Assembly (NCBI RefSeq): GCF_027853235.1
Contig: NZ_WKJG01000004.1
Coordinates: forward strand, 19,148-83,147
Direction of reading: 5' to 3'
Length of the DNA stretch: 64,000 bases
Origin: Aliibacillus thermotolerans
GTDB lineage: Bacteria > Bacillota > Bacilli > Bacillales > Marinococcaceae
Below are positions 17,296 to 25,666 of the stretch, piece after piece; position 1 is the stretch's first letter, and each line of letters begins with the position of its first letter. A program made the position numbers and the translations under genes. The notes beneath the pieces are model-generated. The model did no database searches. It saw only the letters and a program-made list of their open reading frames with translations, and was not told the origin of the DNA.

Positions 17296-18058
17296 AGTTT
17301 GGTTTGCGTTTTTCTTTGAAAGCTTCTAGGGCTTCGATGCGGTCTTCGGTTGGGATGATGACTTCGTAGGCTTTGGATTCGATGTGCATTCCTGTGTAGC
17401 TATCGACGTTGCTTCCGTTGTTGATGGCATGTTTTGCTTGGATGACGGCGAGGGGACCGTTTTGCATGATTTCTTCTGCGAGATTGACACATTCTTCCAT
17501 TAATACTTCTTTCGCAACAACTTTGTTCACAATTCCATATTCTTTTGCTTGTTGCGCATCAATTTTTCTTGCTGTTAAAATAAGTTCTTTTGCAAAAGAC
17601 GGTCCGATTAATTTTGTAAGCCGTTGTGTTCCGCCTGCTCCTGGGATAATGGCCCAGCTTACTTCCGGGAGTCCGAGGACAGCATGATCTGCGACGTAGC
17701 GGAAGTCACACGCTAATGCTAGCTCAAATCCTCCTCCAAGGGCATATCCATTGACAGCGGCAATGGTCGGTTGAGGAAGTTCTTCGATGAGTGTGAACAC
17801 TTTCCGTATTTTGTTGACGTTTCTTCTTACTTGATTTTCATTCAATTTACGACGTTCTTTTAAATCTGCACCGGCACTAAAGGCTTTTTCACCGGCACCT
17901 GTAATAATCACACAGCGAATGTCCCGGTCCACTTGGATTTCTTCTACTACTTCTTCCAGTTGATCGAGCGTGGCATAGTCAAAACAATTAAGTTGGTCTG
18001 GTCGATTGATGGTAATGGTTGCTAAATGATCTTTTTTTTCCAACAGTACGTTACTCAT
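17282..18058 (-). CDS. Enoyl-CoA hydratase/isomerase family protein
   Basis: 258 residues of the crotonase fold. The oxyanion-hole segment AFSAGADLKE and the catalytic regions GYALGGGFELALACD and LPEVSWAIIPGAGGTQRL carry both conserved glutamates. The usual Gly after PEVxx is Ala. The ATG at 18058 follows AGGAGG with good spacing. It is the third crotonase of the island, apart from the paaF and paaG genes of the main operon, and is similar in type to B. subtilis YngF. It may serve phenylacetate beta-oxidation, or an unassigned hydration step, or branched-chain acid breakdown. It lies downstream of the FNR gene but behind that gene's terminator. Confidence 0.85.
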   Translation of the reverse strand: MSNVLLEKKDHLATITINRPDQLNCFDYATLDQLEEVVEEIQVDRDIRCVIITGAGEKAFSAGADLKERRKLNENQVRRNVNKIRKVFTLIEELPQPTIAAVNGYALGGGFELALACDFRYVADHAVLGLPEVSWAIIPGAGGTQRLTKLIGPSFAKELILTARKIDAQQAKEYGIVNKVVAKEVLMEECVNLAEEIMQNGPLAVIQAKHAINNGSNVDSYTGMHIESKAYEVIIPTEDRIEALEAFKEKRKPNFKGK

Positions 18059-18092
18059 ATAAAAGGACCTCCTAAAAATATGTAGTATATAG

Positions 18093-18136
18093 CAAAAAAT
18101 AGAGGCGGACTGTCCCGATGTGTTGGAACAGTCCGT
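18093..18136 (-). terminator. Terminator of the fer-fnr operon
   Basis: CGGACTGT / ACAGTCCG stem (18106-18113 with 18128-18135). On the minus strand it is followed by CCTCTATTTTTTG. Confidence 0.75.
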
Positions 18137-18173
18137 TCTATCTCATGCTTAGATTCAATTATACAATAAAATG

Positions 18174-19178
18174 TTACTTAGTTGGTGAAGCAAAAAGACT
18201 TGTACTATGTCCTGCAAATAATTTCGCATCTGGGTCGACGACAGTTTTTGCTTGACTTACCGCAATTGGTGCTTCACCAAATCCCGTAGCAATCAATTTT
18301 ACTTTGCCTTCATACGTACAAACATCTCCTGCTGCATAAATGCCGGGAATGTTCGTTTCCATTTTGGAATTGACAACGATTGAGTTTTTATCAATCTCAA
18401 GTCCCCAGTTTTTCAATGGGCCAAGGGAAGTGACGAAACCAAAGTTAACAACTAAGTCATCGACATCAAGGAGAAAAGTGTCCTCTCCTCTGACTTCTTT
18501 TACAAGAATCTGTTCAATGGCGTCATCGTTTCCAATAATTTCGCCCACTTCATATGGGGTTCTCACGTTCACGCTTGATTTTTTCAACAATTCCACACTA
18601 TGCTCGTGAGCACGGAATTTATTTCGGCGGTGAATTAACGTGACTTCTTTTGCGATCGGTTCTAAAGATAACGCCCAGTCCACCGCAGAGTCTCCTCCAC
18701 CGCAAACGAGAACACGCCGGTCTTTAAATTGATTCAAATCCTTGATAAAGTAATGGAGGCACTTATTTCTATACTTTTCTGCGTTGTCTACTTTTAACTC
18801 TCTCGGTTGGAAAGCGCCCGCTCCTGCTGTAATAATGACAGTCCGAGAGTAGTGAGATTTTTCGTTTGTCGTTAATTGGAACGTTCCGTCTTCTAATTTT
18901 ACAACGTTTTCAACCGATTCATTTAAGCAAATCGTTGGTGAAAATTGATTTGCTTGCTCTGTCAGCACATCCACTAACTCTTGTGCTTTTACTTTTGGAA
19001 ATCCAGCAACGTCGTAAATATATTTTTCTGGATATAGAGCAGACAATTGTCCGCCAACTTCCGGTAAACTATCAATTAATTTGACGGACATGCTCCTCAT
19101 GCCTGCATAAAAAGCGGTAAATAAACCAACCGGACCTGCACCGATAATGGTGACATCATACATTTCTTGGTTACTCAT
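18174..19178 (-). CDS. Ferredoxin-NADP+ reductase, thioredoxin-reductase-like (YumC type)
   Basis: 334 residues from the ATG at 19178, eight bases after GGAG; a GTG nine bases earlier is a less likely start. The N-terminal FAD motif is [14 protein letters not shown], the NADPH motif is [12 protein letters not shown], and the second FAD motif is [14 protein letters not shown]. The CxxC pair of true thioredoxin reductases is absent (RNKCLHYF instead), which defines the Bacillus-type FNR. It would pass electrons from NADPH to the ferredoxin encoded just upstream (31-bp gap). Together the two may replace the missing PaaE as donor for the PaaABC epoxidase, an inference from location and shared operator. 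Confidence 0.88.
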   Translation of the reverse strand: MSNQEMYDVTIIGAGPVGLFTAFYAGMRSMSVKLIDSLPEVGGQLSALYPEKYIYDVAGFPKVKAQELVDVLTEQANQFSPTICLNESVENVVKLEDGTFQLTTNEKSHYSRTVIITAGAGAFQPRELKVDNAEKYRNKCLHYFIKDLNQFKDRRVLVCGGGDSAVDWALSLEPIAKEVTLIHRRNKFRAHEHSVELLKKSSVNVRTPYEVGEIIGNDDAIEQILVKEVRGEDTFLLDVDDLVVNFGFVTSLGPLKNWGLEIDKNSIVVNSKMETNIPGIYAAGDVCTYEGKVKLIATGFGEAPIAVSQAKTVVDPDAKLFAGHSTSLFASPTK

Positions 19179-19209
19179 GAATTTCACTCCATCTCTTTGG
19201 TTGCTTTCA

Positions 19210-19470
19210 TTAGACAGTTACAGAGTCGGCTTTAGAAGGATCACCATTAAATGCTTCTTTTGACATTTTAATAGAGTCCGTTGGGCAACCATCAATGGCA
19301 TCTTCTAAGTCGTCAATTAAATCTTCGTCAATAGGAGTGTTTCCCAAGTTGTTGTCACCGATGAAGTAAGATAAACCTTCCTCATTATAATCAAAGAGAT
19401 CTGGTGCAGATGCTCCACATGCGCCGCAAGAAATACAAGTATCTTGATTTACCATTGTATAGATAGCCAT
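19210..19470 (-). CDS. fer: [4Fe-4S] ferredoxin (Bacillus type)
   Basis: 86 residues, acidic. Three cysteines are in CISCGACG near the N-terminus and the fourth is in DGCPTDSI, the single-cluster ferredoxin pattern with the second half-motif lost. The ATG at 19470 follows GGGGG. It is first gene of the fer-fnr operon, read from a near-consensus promoter, and a candidate PaaX operator stands in its leader. It is divergent from paaX. Function as electron carrier is secure by family; dedication to phenylacetyl-CoA epoxidation is inferred. Confidence 0.88.
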   Translation of the reverse strand: MAIYTMVNQDTCISCGACGASAPDLFDYNEEGLSYFIGDNNLGNTPIDEDLIDDLEDAIDGCPTDSIKMSKEAFNGDPSKADSVTV

Positions 19471-19502
19471 AATCGATAACCCCCTGATGAATATTGATAT
19501 AA

Positions 19503-19515
19503 CGTTTTATAAACG
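19503..19515. promoter_or_regulatory. Candidate PaaX-type operator in the fer leader (site B)
   Basis: CGT-TTTATAA-ACG, flanked by TAA and ATT. It lies 24 bp downstream of the fer -10 element, nearly the same offset as site A at paaK. Confidence 0.55.
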
Positions 19516-19539
19516 ATTAATAATAATTGTGTTATAAAA

Positions 19540-19568
19540 ATCATAAGGGAATATGACAAAACTGTCAA
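19540..19568 (-). promoter_or_regulatory. fer-fnr promoter
   Basis: Minus strand TTGACA (19563-19568), 17-bp spacer, TATGAT (19540-19545). Confidence 0.75.
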
Positions 19569-19622
19569 TACAAAAGTGAAATTTTTTTAAATTTTTTTTG
19601 AGGCTTTACTTGTACTCGAATG

Positions 19623-19650
19623 TTTACTGACGTATTATATTCGATATAAT
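19623..19650 (+). promoter_or_regulatory. paaX promoter with operator site C in the spacer
   Basis: TTTACT (19623-19628), 16-bp spacer, TATAAT (19645-19650), 40 bp before paaX. CGT-ATTATAT-TCG (19631-19643) fills the spacer and differs from the shared motif at one base. Autoregulation of paaX would follow. Confidence 0.5.
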
Positions 19651-19689
19651 ATAATAAGAATACAGAAATGACAAAGGCTGGAGATAAAT

Positions 19690-20607
19690 ATGGAAAAACA
19701 AACGAGTCTTAACACCCGTTCGATGATATTCACTCTGTTCGGGGATTATATTCGTTATTATGGTAACGTTATTTGGATCGGAAGTTTAATTCGTTTATTA
19801 AAGGAATTCGGACATAACGAACAATCGGTACGGGCAGCTATTTCTCGGATGAGCAAACAAGGATGGGTCGTATCAGAAAAAAGAGGGAATAAAAGTTATT
19901 ATTCGTTGACGACCCAAGGACAGAAACGGATGGATGAAGCTGCGAAGCGGATTTATAAATTAAAATCTCCCACTTGGGATGGGAAATGGAGAATTCTTGT
20001 TTATACCATTCCGGAAGAAAAGCGCCATATTCGGGATGAGTTAAGAAGAGAATTGGTATGGAGCGGATTCGGTTTATTGTCAAATAGTTGCTGGATTACT
20101 CCAAATCCGTTGGAAGAACAGCTGGAAAACTTAATTGAGAAGTACGATATTGAAGAGTATGTGAATTATTTTGTTGCGAATCACTTAGGTGCAAATTCTT
20201 CGCAAGAATTAGTGGAAAAATGTTGGGACCTGGACGAGATTAATGAAATGTATTCTGAATTTATCCAAAAGTACAGTCAAAAATATATTATTGATAAAAA
20301 CCAGATTGAAAAAGGTGACATGAGCGATGGCGCGTGCTTTGTAGAACGGACGCTTCTTGTGCATCAATATCGCAAATTTTTGTTTGTAGATCCAGGCCTA
20401 CCGGAGTCTTTACTCCCGGATAATTGGTTAGGTGATTCTGCCGCGTCTTTATTTGCTGACTATTACCGCACCCTTGCAGAACCGGCAAATCGTTTTTTTG
20501 AGTCGGTGTTTGAGCAAGGGGATATAGACTTTCAAAAAGATCGCGACTATAACTTTTTAAATCACCCATTAATTAGTACAAAAGTGAATCCAGAAGTAAA
20601 GCAATAA
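19690..20607 (+). CDS. paaX: PaaX family transcriptional repressor
   Basis: 305 residues, the usual PaaX size. The N-terminus is a winged helix-turn-helix: TRSMIFTLFGDYIRYYG, then NEQSVRAAISRMSKQGWV and GNKSYYSLT. The central part has the PaaX-typical WDGKWRILVYTIPE and LRRELVWSGFG, and a C-terminal dimerisation or effector region follows. In characterised members phenylacetyl-CoA releases the repressor from paa promoters. The ATG follows AAAGGCTGGAG. It is divergent from fer-fnr and opens a short transcription unit with the nitronate-monooxygenase-like gene. The candidate operators described here are the obvious targets. Confidence 0.9.
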   Translation: MEKQTSLNTRSMIFTLFGDYIRYYGNVIWIGSLIRLLKEFGHNEQSVRAAISRMSKQGWVVSEKRGNKSYYSLTTQGQKRMDEAAKRIYKLKSPTWDGKWRILVYTIPEEKRHIRDELRRELVWSGFGLLSNSCWITPNPLEEQLENLIEKYDIEEYVNYFVANHLGANSSQELVEKCWDLDEINEMYSEFIQKYSQKYIIDKNQIEKGDMSDGACFVERTLLVHQYRKFLFVDPGLPESLLPDNWLGDSAASLFADYYRTLAEPANRFFESVFEQGDIDFQKDRDYNFLNHPLISTKVNPEVKQ

Positions 20608-20651
20608 TCGTTGCTTCCTTATAAGCACAGTTTTTGATGGTGGTGACAGAG

Positions 20652-21590
20652 ATGAATGAAGTCGTACAAACACTCGGAATAAAGACTCCGATTATTCAAG
20701 GCGGAATGGGAAACATTAGTCATGCTGCGTTAACTGCATCCGTGAGTGAGGCTGGAGGACTTGGGACGATTGGGGCAGGGACGATGTCTGTGAATAAAAT
20801 AGAAGAAATCATTCGAGAAATCCGAGTTCTCACTGACAAGCCATTTGCGATCAACGTTCCATTAACCGTACATCCGGAAGTGAAACAACTTTTCTCTCTC
20901 ATTTTAAAAGAGAAAGTGCCAGTCGTTTCTTTGTCTGCTGGAAATCCTGCCCCTTACATCCAACCTTTAAAAGAGGAAGGCATAAAAGTGATCTGCGTCG
21001 TTGCAAATCCGAAGCAAGCTAAAAAAGCAGAAGCGCATGGCGCAGACATTGTTGTGGCGGAAGGGTATGAAGCAGCTGGGATTAACTCTGTGGAAGAACG
21101 GACGACGTTCACTTTAATTCCGGCGGTAGCGTCCGCGGTGAATATTCCTGTAATTGCAGCTGGAGGAGTAGGAGATGGCAGAGGTTTGTTAGCTGCGTTC
21201 GCTTTAGGAGCGCAAGGTGTTCAACTAGGAACAAGACTCGTAGCAACCAAAGATGCCAAGCTCCATGACAACTACAAACAAGCGCTTTTAGAACAGACAG
21301 AAACAGTCATTACAGGGCGCCCGTTTCATAAAGTACGTCGTTTATTAAAAACAGACTACGCAGAAGAATTGTTAGCGAATCAAGAACGCATGAAACCAGA
21401 AGAATTCGATGAAAAGACAAACGAAGATCGCCACATTAAAGGAGCAGTAGAAGGAAAATTAAAAGAAGGTCACTTAAATGCTGGACAAGTGACAAGCATT
21501 ATCAATGACTTGCCGACAGTGGAAGAACTATTTCGCCGAATGGAAAAAGAAGCACAGGAAATATATAAAAATATGCATATCAACTTTTAA
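20652..21590 (+). CDS. Nitronate monooxygenase / FabK-like FMN protein
   Basis: 312 residues from the ATG at 20652, which follows GGTGGTGA; an ATG at 20634 is possible but lacks any ribosome site. The FMN-binding TIM barrel of the 2-nitropropane dioxygenase family is clear: PIIQGGMGNISHAALTASVSEAGGLG at the start, VVAEGYEAAG, IPVIAAGGVGDGRG and GAQGVQLGTRLVAT. The catalytic His seen in nitronate monooxygenases would be in the GHD-type loop, which here reads EGYEAAG, so the chemistry may differ (enoyl reductase-like or other). It sits between paaX and the paaA operon and ends at a strong terminator, so its role in the island is unclear. Confidence 0.75.
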   Translation: MNEVVQTLGIKTPIIQGGMGNISHAALTASVSEAGGLGTIGAGTMSVNKIEEIIREIRVLTDKPFAINVPLTVHPEVKQLFSLILKEKVPVVSLSAGNPAPYIQPLKEEGIKVICVVANPKQAKKAEAHGADIVVAEGYEAAGINSVEERTTFTLIPAVASAVNIPVIAAGGVGDGRGLLAAFALGAQGVQLGTRLVATKDAKLHDNYKQALLEQTETVITGRPFHKVRRLLKTDYAEELLANQERMKPEEFDEKTNEDRHIKGAVEGKLKEGHLNAGQVTSIINDLPTVEELFRRMEKEAQEIYKNMHINF

Positions 21591-21607
21591 CATCTCACAG
21601 TTATGTC

Positions 21608-21665
21608 ACGCTATTCTTAAAGAACTATTTAGAACAGTTTCTTTTTGAATAGCGTTTCTTTTTTG
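21608..21665 (+). terminator. Terminator between the FMN gene and paaA
   Basis: ACGCTATTC / GAATAGCGT outer stem with an inner AAAGAA / TTCTTT pairing, followed by TTCTTTTTT. Confidence 0.8.
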
Positions 21666-21738
21666 GGAAAAATAAGCGAAAACCCTTAATAGGACAAGGG
21701 TTACAAGACTAGGTTTATTGAAAAAATATAAATTTATG

Positions 21739-21782
21739 TTGCTAATAGTATGACATTATTATATAATGACGTTAAATAAACG
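21739..21782 (+). promoter_or_regulatory. paaA operon promoter with overlapping operator (site D)
   Basis: TTGCTA (21739-21744), 17-bp spacer, perfect TATAAT (21762-21767). Two bases later comes CGT-TAAATAA-ACG (21770-21782), the shared candidate operator, covering the expected transcription start. The geometry is the same as at paaI. Confidence 0.7.
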
Positions 21783-21804
21783 AAATAAAAAAGGGAGTGA
21801 AGTC

Positions 21805-22797
21805 ATGTATAACTACATTGAACATGGCAAGGGAGCAACTGCTGTTAGCACTCATCAGGAAGATCCAGAAAAATACGCGGAGTTTATGGAGCGTATTGAG
21901 GCTGGTGAAAAAATTGAAGCGGATGACTGGATGCCGGATGAATATCGTCAAACTTTAATTAAACTCATTTCCATGCACGGAATTAGTGAAATCATGGGAG
22001 CGTTACCAGAGAAGGAATGGGTACCAAAAGCTCCAAGCTTGAAACGTAAATTAGGTATTATGGCAAAAGTTCAGGACGAAATGGGTCACGGTCAATTGTT
22101 ACTTCGTGTAGCTGAAGACCTTATGGCGCCTTATGGAAAAGATCGCGAAGACATCATGCAAGACTTGCTTCGTGGAGACTTAAAATTCCATAACGTGTTC
22201 CATATGGCAACAAAATCTTGGGCAGATGCAGGACTGATTGGATGGTTAGTAGACGGAGCAGCAATCATCACACAAACAAATATGCTTGATGCTTCTTATG
22301 GACCATATCAACGTGCCCTTCAACGGATTTGTGCAGAAGAAGTATTCCACGCACAACACGGGGAAGCAATCATCATGGCGCTTGCAGAAGGAACAGAAGA
22401 ACAGAAAGCAATGCTTCAAGATGCACTCAACAGATGGTGGCCAGCGCTCTTAATGTTCTTTGGACCTCCAACTGCAGAAACTACAGGAAGTTCCAAACAA
22501 GAAGCTACGATTAAATATCGTATCCGTAAGAGTACAAACGAAGGGCTCCGTCAAGCTTATCTTGACAAGTATTTACCACGAATCTTCTCGTTAGGGCTTA
22601 CTGTACCGGATGAAACCATTCACTATGACGAAGAAAAGAAAAAATGGATTTATCAACAACCAGACTGGAATGAATTTAAGCAAATCATTAGTAACAATGG
22701 ACCGCGTTCACAAGCAAGATTAAGACTAAGAAAAATTGCTCATGAGAACAGCGCATGGGTACGTGAAGCACTAGCAACACCAGTTGTAACGGCATAA
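21805..22797 (+). CDS. paaA: 1,2-phenylacetyl-CoA epoxidase, catalytic subunit PaaA
   Basis: 330 residues from the ATG at 21805, after AAAAGGGAG; the frame extends upstream through the promoter but that part is not coding. Di-iron ligand motifs are visible: DEMGHGQLLL and EEVFHAQHGE, the ferritin-like E/ExxH pairs of the PaaA family, with ISMHGISEIMGALPEKEW earlier. PaaA with PaaC, PaaB and PaaD adds one oxygen atom of O2 across the ring of phenylacetyl-CoA. It is the first gene of a ten-gene operon ending with paaJ. The C-terminal region (SQARLRLRKIAHENSAWV) is typical and the length matches. Confidence 0.95.
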   Translation: MYNYIEHGKGATAVSTHQEDPEKYAEFMERIEAGEKIEADDWMPDEYRQTLIKLISMHGISEIMGALPEKEWVPKAPSLKRKLGIMAKVQDEMGHGQLLLRVAEDLMAPYGKDREDIMQDLLRGDLKFHNVFHMATKSWADAGLIGWLVDGAAIITQTNMLDASYGPYQRALQRICAEEVFHAQHGEAIIMALAEGTEEQKAMLQDALNRWWPALLMFFGPPTAETTGSSKQEATIKYRIRKSTNEGLRQAYLDKYLPRIFSLGLTVPDETIHYDEEKKKWIYQQPDWNEFKQIISNNGPRSQARLRLRKIAHENSAWVREALATPVVTA

Positions 22798-22825
22798 ACA
22801 AATAGGAGATAGGAGGAGAAAAGGA

Positions 22826-23188
22826 ATGGCAGAGAACGAAAAGAAAGCCACTTTTTATAAAACGTACGAAGTGTTTAGTAGAAAAAATGACAAGTCGCAT
22901 GCTCAACATCAATTTAGCTTATTAGCACCAAATGAAGAGATTGCACTTGCGATGGCACAAGAAAACTTTATGCGTCGTGAAGATGTGATCGACGTATGGG
23001 TGGTGGCCCGAGACAACATTCGCAAAATGACAAGTGAGGAACGCAAGCAATGGACGAAGCGTTTAGACAATAAAGACTATCGAAATACAAAAGGATACGG
23101 ATATCTCCGTAAAAAATGGCGCGAAAAAGAACAAGAGATGTTGGATGAGAAAGAAATTTTGTCTTGGAAAGAGGTGGCTAGAAAATGA
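22826..23188 (+). CDS. paaB: 1,2-phenylacetyl-CoA epoxidase subunit PaaB
   Basis: 120 residues, somewhat longer than the 95-residue E. coli protein. The conserved core is present: YEVFSRKNDKSHAQHQFSLLAP, EIALAMAQENFMRRE and DVWVVARDNI. The C-terminus is an extra charged helix rich in Lys, Arg and Glu. PaaB is the small non-catalytic subunit that helps assemble the PaaAC core. The ATG follows AGGAGG. Its stop overlaps the paaC start (ATGA). Confidence 0.93.
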   Translation: MAENEKKATFYKTYEVFSRKNDKSHAQHQFSLLAPNEEIALAMAQENFMRREDVIDVWVVARDNIRKMTSEERKQWTKRLDNKDYRNTKGYGYLRKKWREKEQEMLDEKEILSWKEVARK

Positions 23189-24000
23189 GTTTAGTAGAAA
23201 CTGCAGAACAAGCAAAACAAGATGCGGCGTATAAAGAAGCATTAGTAGAAGTACTTTATCAACTAGCCGACGATGACTTTATCATTTCTTATCGGGGGTC
23301 AGAATGGCTAGGGCTTGCTCCTCACATTGAGGAAGACGTTGCATTTTCTTCCATTACTCAAAATACAATGGGTCACGCGATGCTCTTCTATCAATTGTTA
23401 GAAGAGCTTGGAGAAGGAGATGCAGATGCCCTCGCTCACGAACGCATTTCAAATGAACGCCGTAACGGAACGTATTTCGAAATTAAAAATGGAAGCGGAA
23501 CGTATTTAGAAGAGCCACAATATGATTGGGCGTTAGCGGTTGTTCGCAACTATCTATATGAAGCGTTTAAAAAAGTGAAGTTGGAAGAAGCGCTCAAAAG
23601 TTCTTATGCACCTCTTCGCAACACTGCGGATAAAGTATTAATGGAACAACCTTATCACCTTGGTCACTGGAAAACTTGGATTACCCAATTACAAGATTCT
23701 TCACAAGAAGCGAAAGAGCGTATTCAATCTCGTTTGGATGAAGCATGGAAACAAATTGGCGATGCGTTTGAACTTGGACCAAAAGCGGACGATATTCTAG
23801 CGAAAGAAATTTTATCTAGTTCTGAAACGCTCAAACAACGTTGGCTTGACAGTGTAAAAGAGACGCTCACGTATGTTCCAAATGGTGATTTGGCAAGCGA
23901 GCTTGGCAATGGTCGTGCGAAAGAGCATACCGATCAATTAGATCAAGCATTAGCAACGCTATCCGAGGTGTATAATAGCGACCGCGAAGCCGTTTGGTAA
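23185..24000 (+). CDS. paaC: 1,2-phenylacetyl-CoA epoxidase structural subunit PaaC
   Basis: 271 residues. It has the ferritin-like fold of PaaC: LYQLADDDFIISYRGSEWLGLAPHIEEDVAFSSI, then NTMGHAMLFYQLLEELGE and EQPYHLGHWKTW. By family, iron-binding residues are incomplete and the subunit is structural. The start ATG overlaps the paaB stop by four bases. The C-terminal tail is about 20 residues longer than in E. coli. Confidence 0.93.
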   Translation: MSLVETAEQAKQDAAYKEALVEVLYQLADDDFIISYRGSEWLGLAPHIEEDVAFSSITQNTMGHAMLFYQLLEELGEGDADALAHERISNERRNGTYFEIKNGSGTYLEEPQYDWALAVVRNYLYEAFKKVKLEEALKSSYAPLRNTADKVLMEQPYHLGHWKTWITQLQDSSQEAKERIQSRLDEAWKQIGDAFELGPKADDILAKEILSSSETLKQRWLDSVKETLTYVPNGDLASELGNGRAKEHTDQLDQALATLSEVYNSDREAVW

Positions 24001-24026
24001 GTTTTTTAAAATGGGGAGACGATAAT

Positions 24027-24530
24027 ATGATTGAACAACAAAGAGAAACGGAAATTTTTAACCGTTTAAAAAAAGTAGATGACCCGGAACTCCCGTCTGT
24101 AAGTATTTATGATTTAGGGATGGTGCATGAAGTAACGATTGATGATAATGCCCACGTTGCTGTGACGTTAATACCGACGTTTGCAGGATGTCCCGCCCTT
24201 GATATTATCGAAAGAGATGTAAAAAATGCGATAGAAGAAATAGAATGGGTCAAAAGTTGTGATGTGACGTTTTCCTTTGATGAGAAATGGTCCACCGACG
24301 ATATTACTGAAGAAGGAAAACAACAGCTTAAGAAACATGGCGTCTCCCCTCCTCCAGAGAATTATCAACCTGGGGAGGAGTGGAGCGTAGATTGTCCATA
24401 TTGCGGTTCTCCGTACACTTCCATGGAAAACGTTTTTGGACCAACAGCCTGCCGAAGCATCCTCTATTGCCGTTCTTGTCGTAATCCATTTGAAGCGATG
24501 AAACCGGTAGTTTCATATACTGCTAGTTAA
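24027..24530 (+). CDS. paaD: Phenylacetyl-CoA epoxidase assembly protein PaaD
   Basis: 167 residues from the ATG at 24027 after GGGGAG; the frame reaches back to 23994 but that overlaps paaC and lacks a ribosome site. The N-terminal DUF59/MIP18 part shows VDDPELPSVSIYDLGMV and PTFAGCPALDIIE. The C-terminal part holds two CxxC pairs (CPYCGSPY and YCRSCRNPF) with one more Cys in GPTACRS, a likely metal site. PaaD is needed for maturation of the epoxidase complex. It follows paaC with a 26-bp gap. No paaE follows, which is unusual for this gene order. Confidence 0.92.
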   Translation: MIEQQRETEIFNRLKKVDDPELPSVSIYDLGMVHEVTIDDNAHVAVTLIPTFAGCPALDIIERDVKNAIEEIEWVKSCDVTFSFDEKWSTDDITEEGKQQLKKHGVSPPPENYQPGEEWSVDCPYCGSPYTSMENVFGPTACRSILYCRSCRNPFEAMKPVVSYTAS

Positions 24531-24590
24531 TGTTATCATACACTAAAGGTACAAAACTAAATCAGTAATTGGAGAAAGGGGTATCAGATA

Positions 24591-24893
24591 GTGGTAAAAC
24601 TCATTGCTTTATACAAACAGCCAGAAGATAAAGAAAAGTTTGATGACCATTATTACAATGTACACGTGCCAATTACGGAAAAAATTCCAGGTCTTCGAAA
24701 AATGAAAGTGACCAAAATCGTAGGTTCTCCGGCAGGAAAAAGTGACTACTATTTAATGTGCGAGATGTATTATGACGACATGGACGCATTGAAAAACGGA
24801 ATGAAGTCCGAAGAAGGAAAGGCATCCGGAAAAGATGTGATGGAATTTGCAGGTGATCTTGTTACTTTCATGATCGGTGAGGAAGAAGAATGA
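24591..24893 (+). CDS. EthD family protein
   Basis: 100 residues. The opening LIALYKQPEDKEKFDDHYYNVHVP and the later YYLMCEMYYDD are typical of the EthD dimeric alpha-beta barrel family. The start is GTG after GGAGAAAGGGG. EthD-like proteins often accompany oxygenases without a proven catalytic role. Its place between paaD and paaF, where paaE stands in E. coli, suggests an accessory function in epoxidation or in handling of a reactive intermediate. The stop overlaps the next start by four bases. Confidence 0.82.
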   Translation: MVKLIALYKQPEDKEKFDDHYYNVHVPITEKIPGLRKMKVTKIVGSPAGKSDYYLMCEMYYDDMDALKNGMKSEEGKASGKDVMEFAGDLVTFMIGEEEE

Positions 24894-25663
24894 GTCATCA
24901 AACAATCCTCGTAGAAAAGAAGGGAAATATTGGGATTATTCAATTGAATCGACCAAAAGTGTTAAACGCCATTAATCGGTTAATGGTAGATGAAATTGTC
25001 GAGCAAATGGAAGCATTTGATCGCGATCCTGATATTAGAGTCATCGTCCTGCGAGGAAACGATAGAGCATTTGCGGCAGGTGCAGATATCGAAGAAATGA
25101 TGAATGACACCCCGATTTCTTTTGAGCTCAGAGATCCATTTGCAGTGTGGGATAAAATGATGCTCATCAAAAAACCATTGATTGCTTCCGTCAATGGATA
25201 TGCTTTAGGTGGTGGCTTTGAATTAGCACTTCACTGTGATTTAATTATCGCCGCAGAGGATGCGAAGTTTGGTTTCCCTGAAGTGAAACTTGGTGTCTTA
25301 CCGGGGGCTGGGGGAACACAGTATTTAACAAAGTTAATGGGAAGAACAAAAGCAATTGAGTGGCTTTGGTTAGGTGAACCGATGACTGCCCAAGAAGCAG
25401 CTCATTATGGAATTGTCAATCGCATCGTTCATCCAAAATTAGTGGAAGAAGAAACGATGCGATTTGCTGAGCGTCTAAGCAAACAACCACCAATTTCCCT
25501 TCGCCTCATTAAAGAAGCAGTCAACAAAGCAGTAGATTCCCCTCTTAGAGAAGGTCTTCAACTAGAAAGAAAAAACTTCTACCTTGCGTTTGATTCCAAG
25601 GATCAAAAAGAAGGAATGAATGCGTTTGTTGAAAAACGAGCGCCTCATTTTAAGGGGGAATAA
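24890..25663 (+). CDS. paaF: Enoyl-CoA hydratase PaaF
   Basis: 257 residues, crotonase fold. Both catalytic glutamates are present, in GYALGGGFELALHCD and FPEVKLGVLPGAGGTQYL; the oxyanion segment is RAFAAGADIEEM. In the pathway PaaF hydrates 2,3-dehydroadipyl-CoA to 3-hydroxyadipyl-CoA. Its ATG overlaps the ethD stop by four bases, and paaG begins three bases after its stop, so translation is coupled throughout. Confidence 0.9.
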   Translation: MSHQTILVEKKGNIGIIQLNRPKVLNAINRLMVDEIVEQMEAFDRDPDIRVIVLRGNDRAFAAGADIEEMMNDTPISFELRDPFAVWDKMMLIKKPLIASVNGYALGGGFELALHCDLIIAAEDAKFGFPEVKLGVLPGAGGTQYLTKLMGRTKAIEWLWLGEPMTAQEAAHYGIVNRIVHPKLVEEETMRFAERLSKQPPISLRLIKEAVNKAVDSPLREGLQLERKNFYLAFDSKDQKEGMNAFVEKRAPHFKGE

Positions 25664-25666
25664 TCA

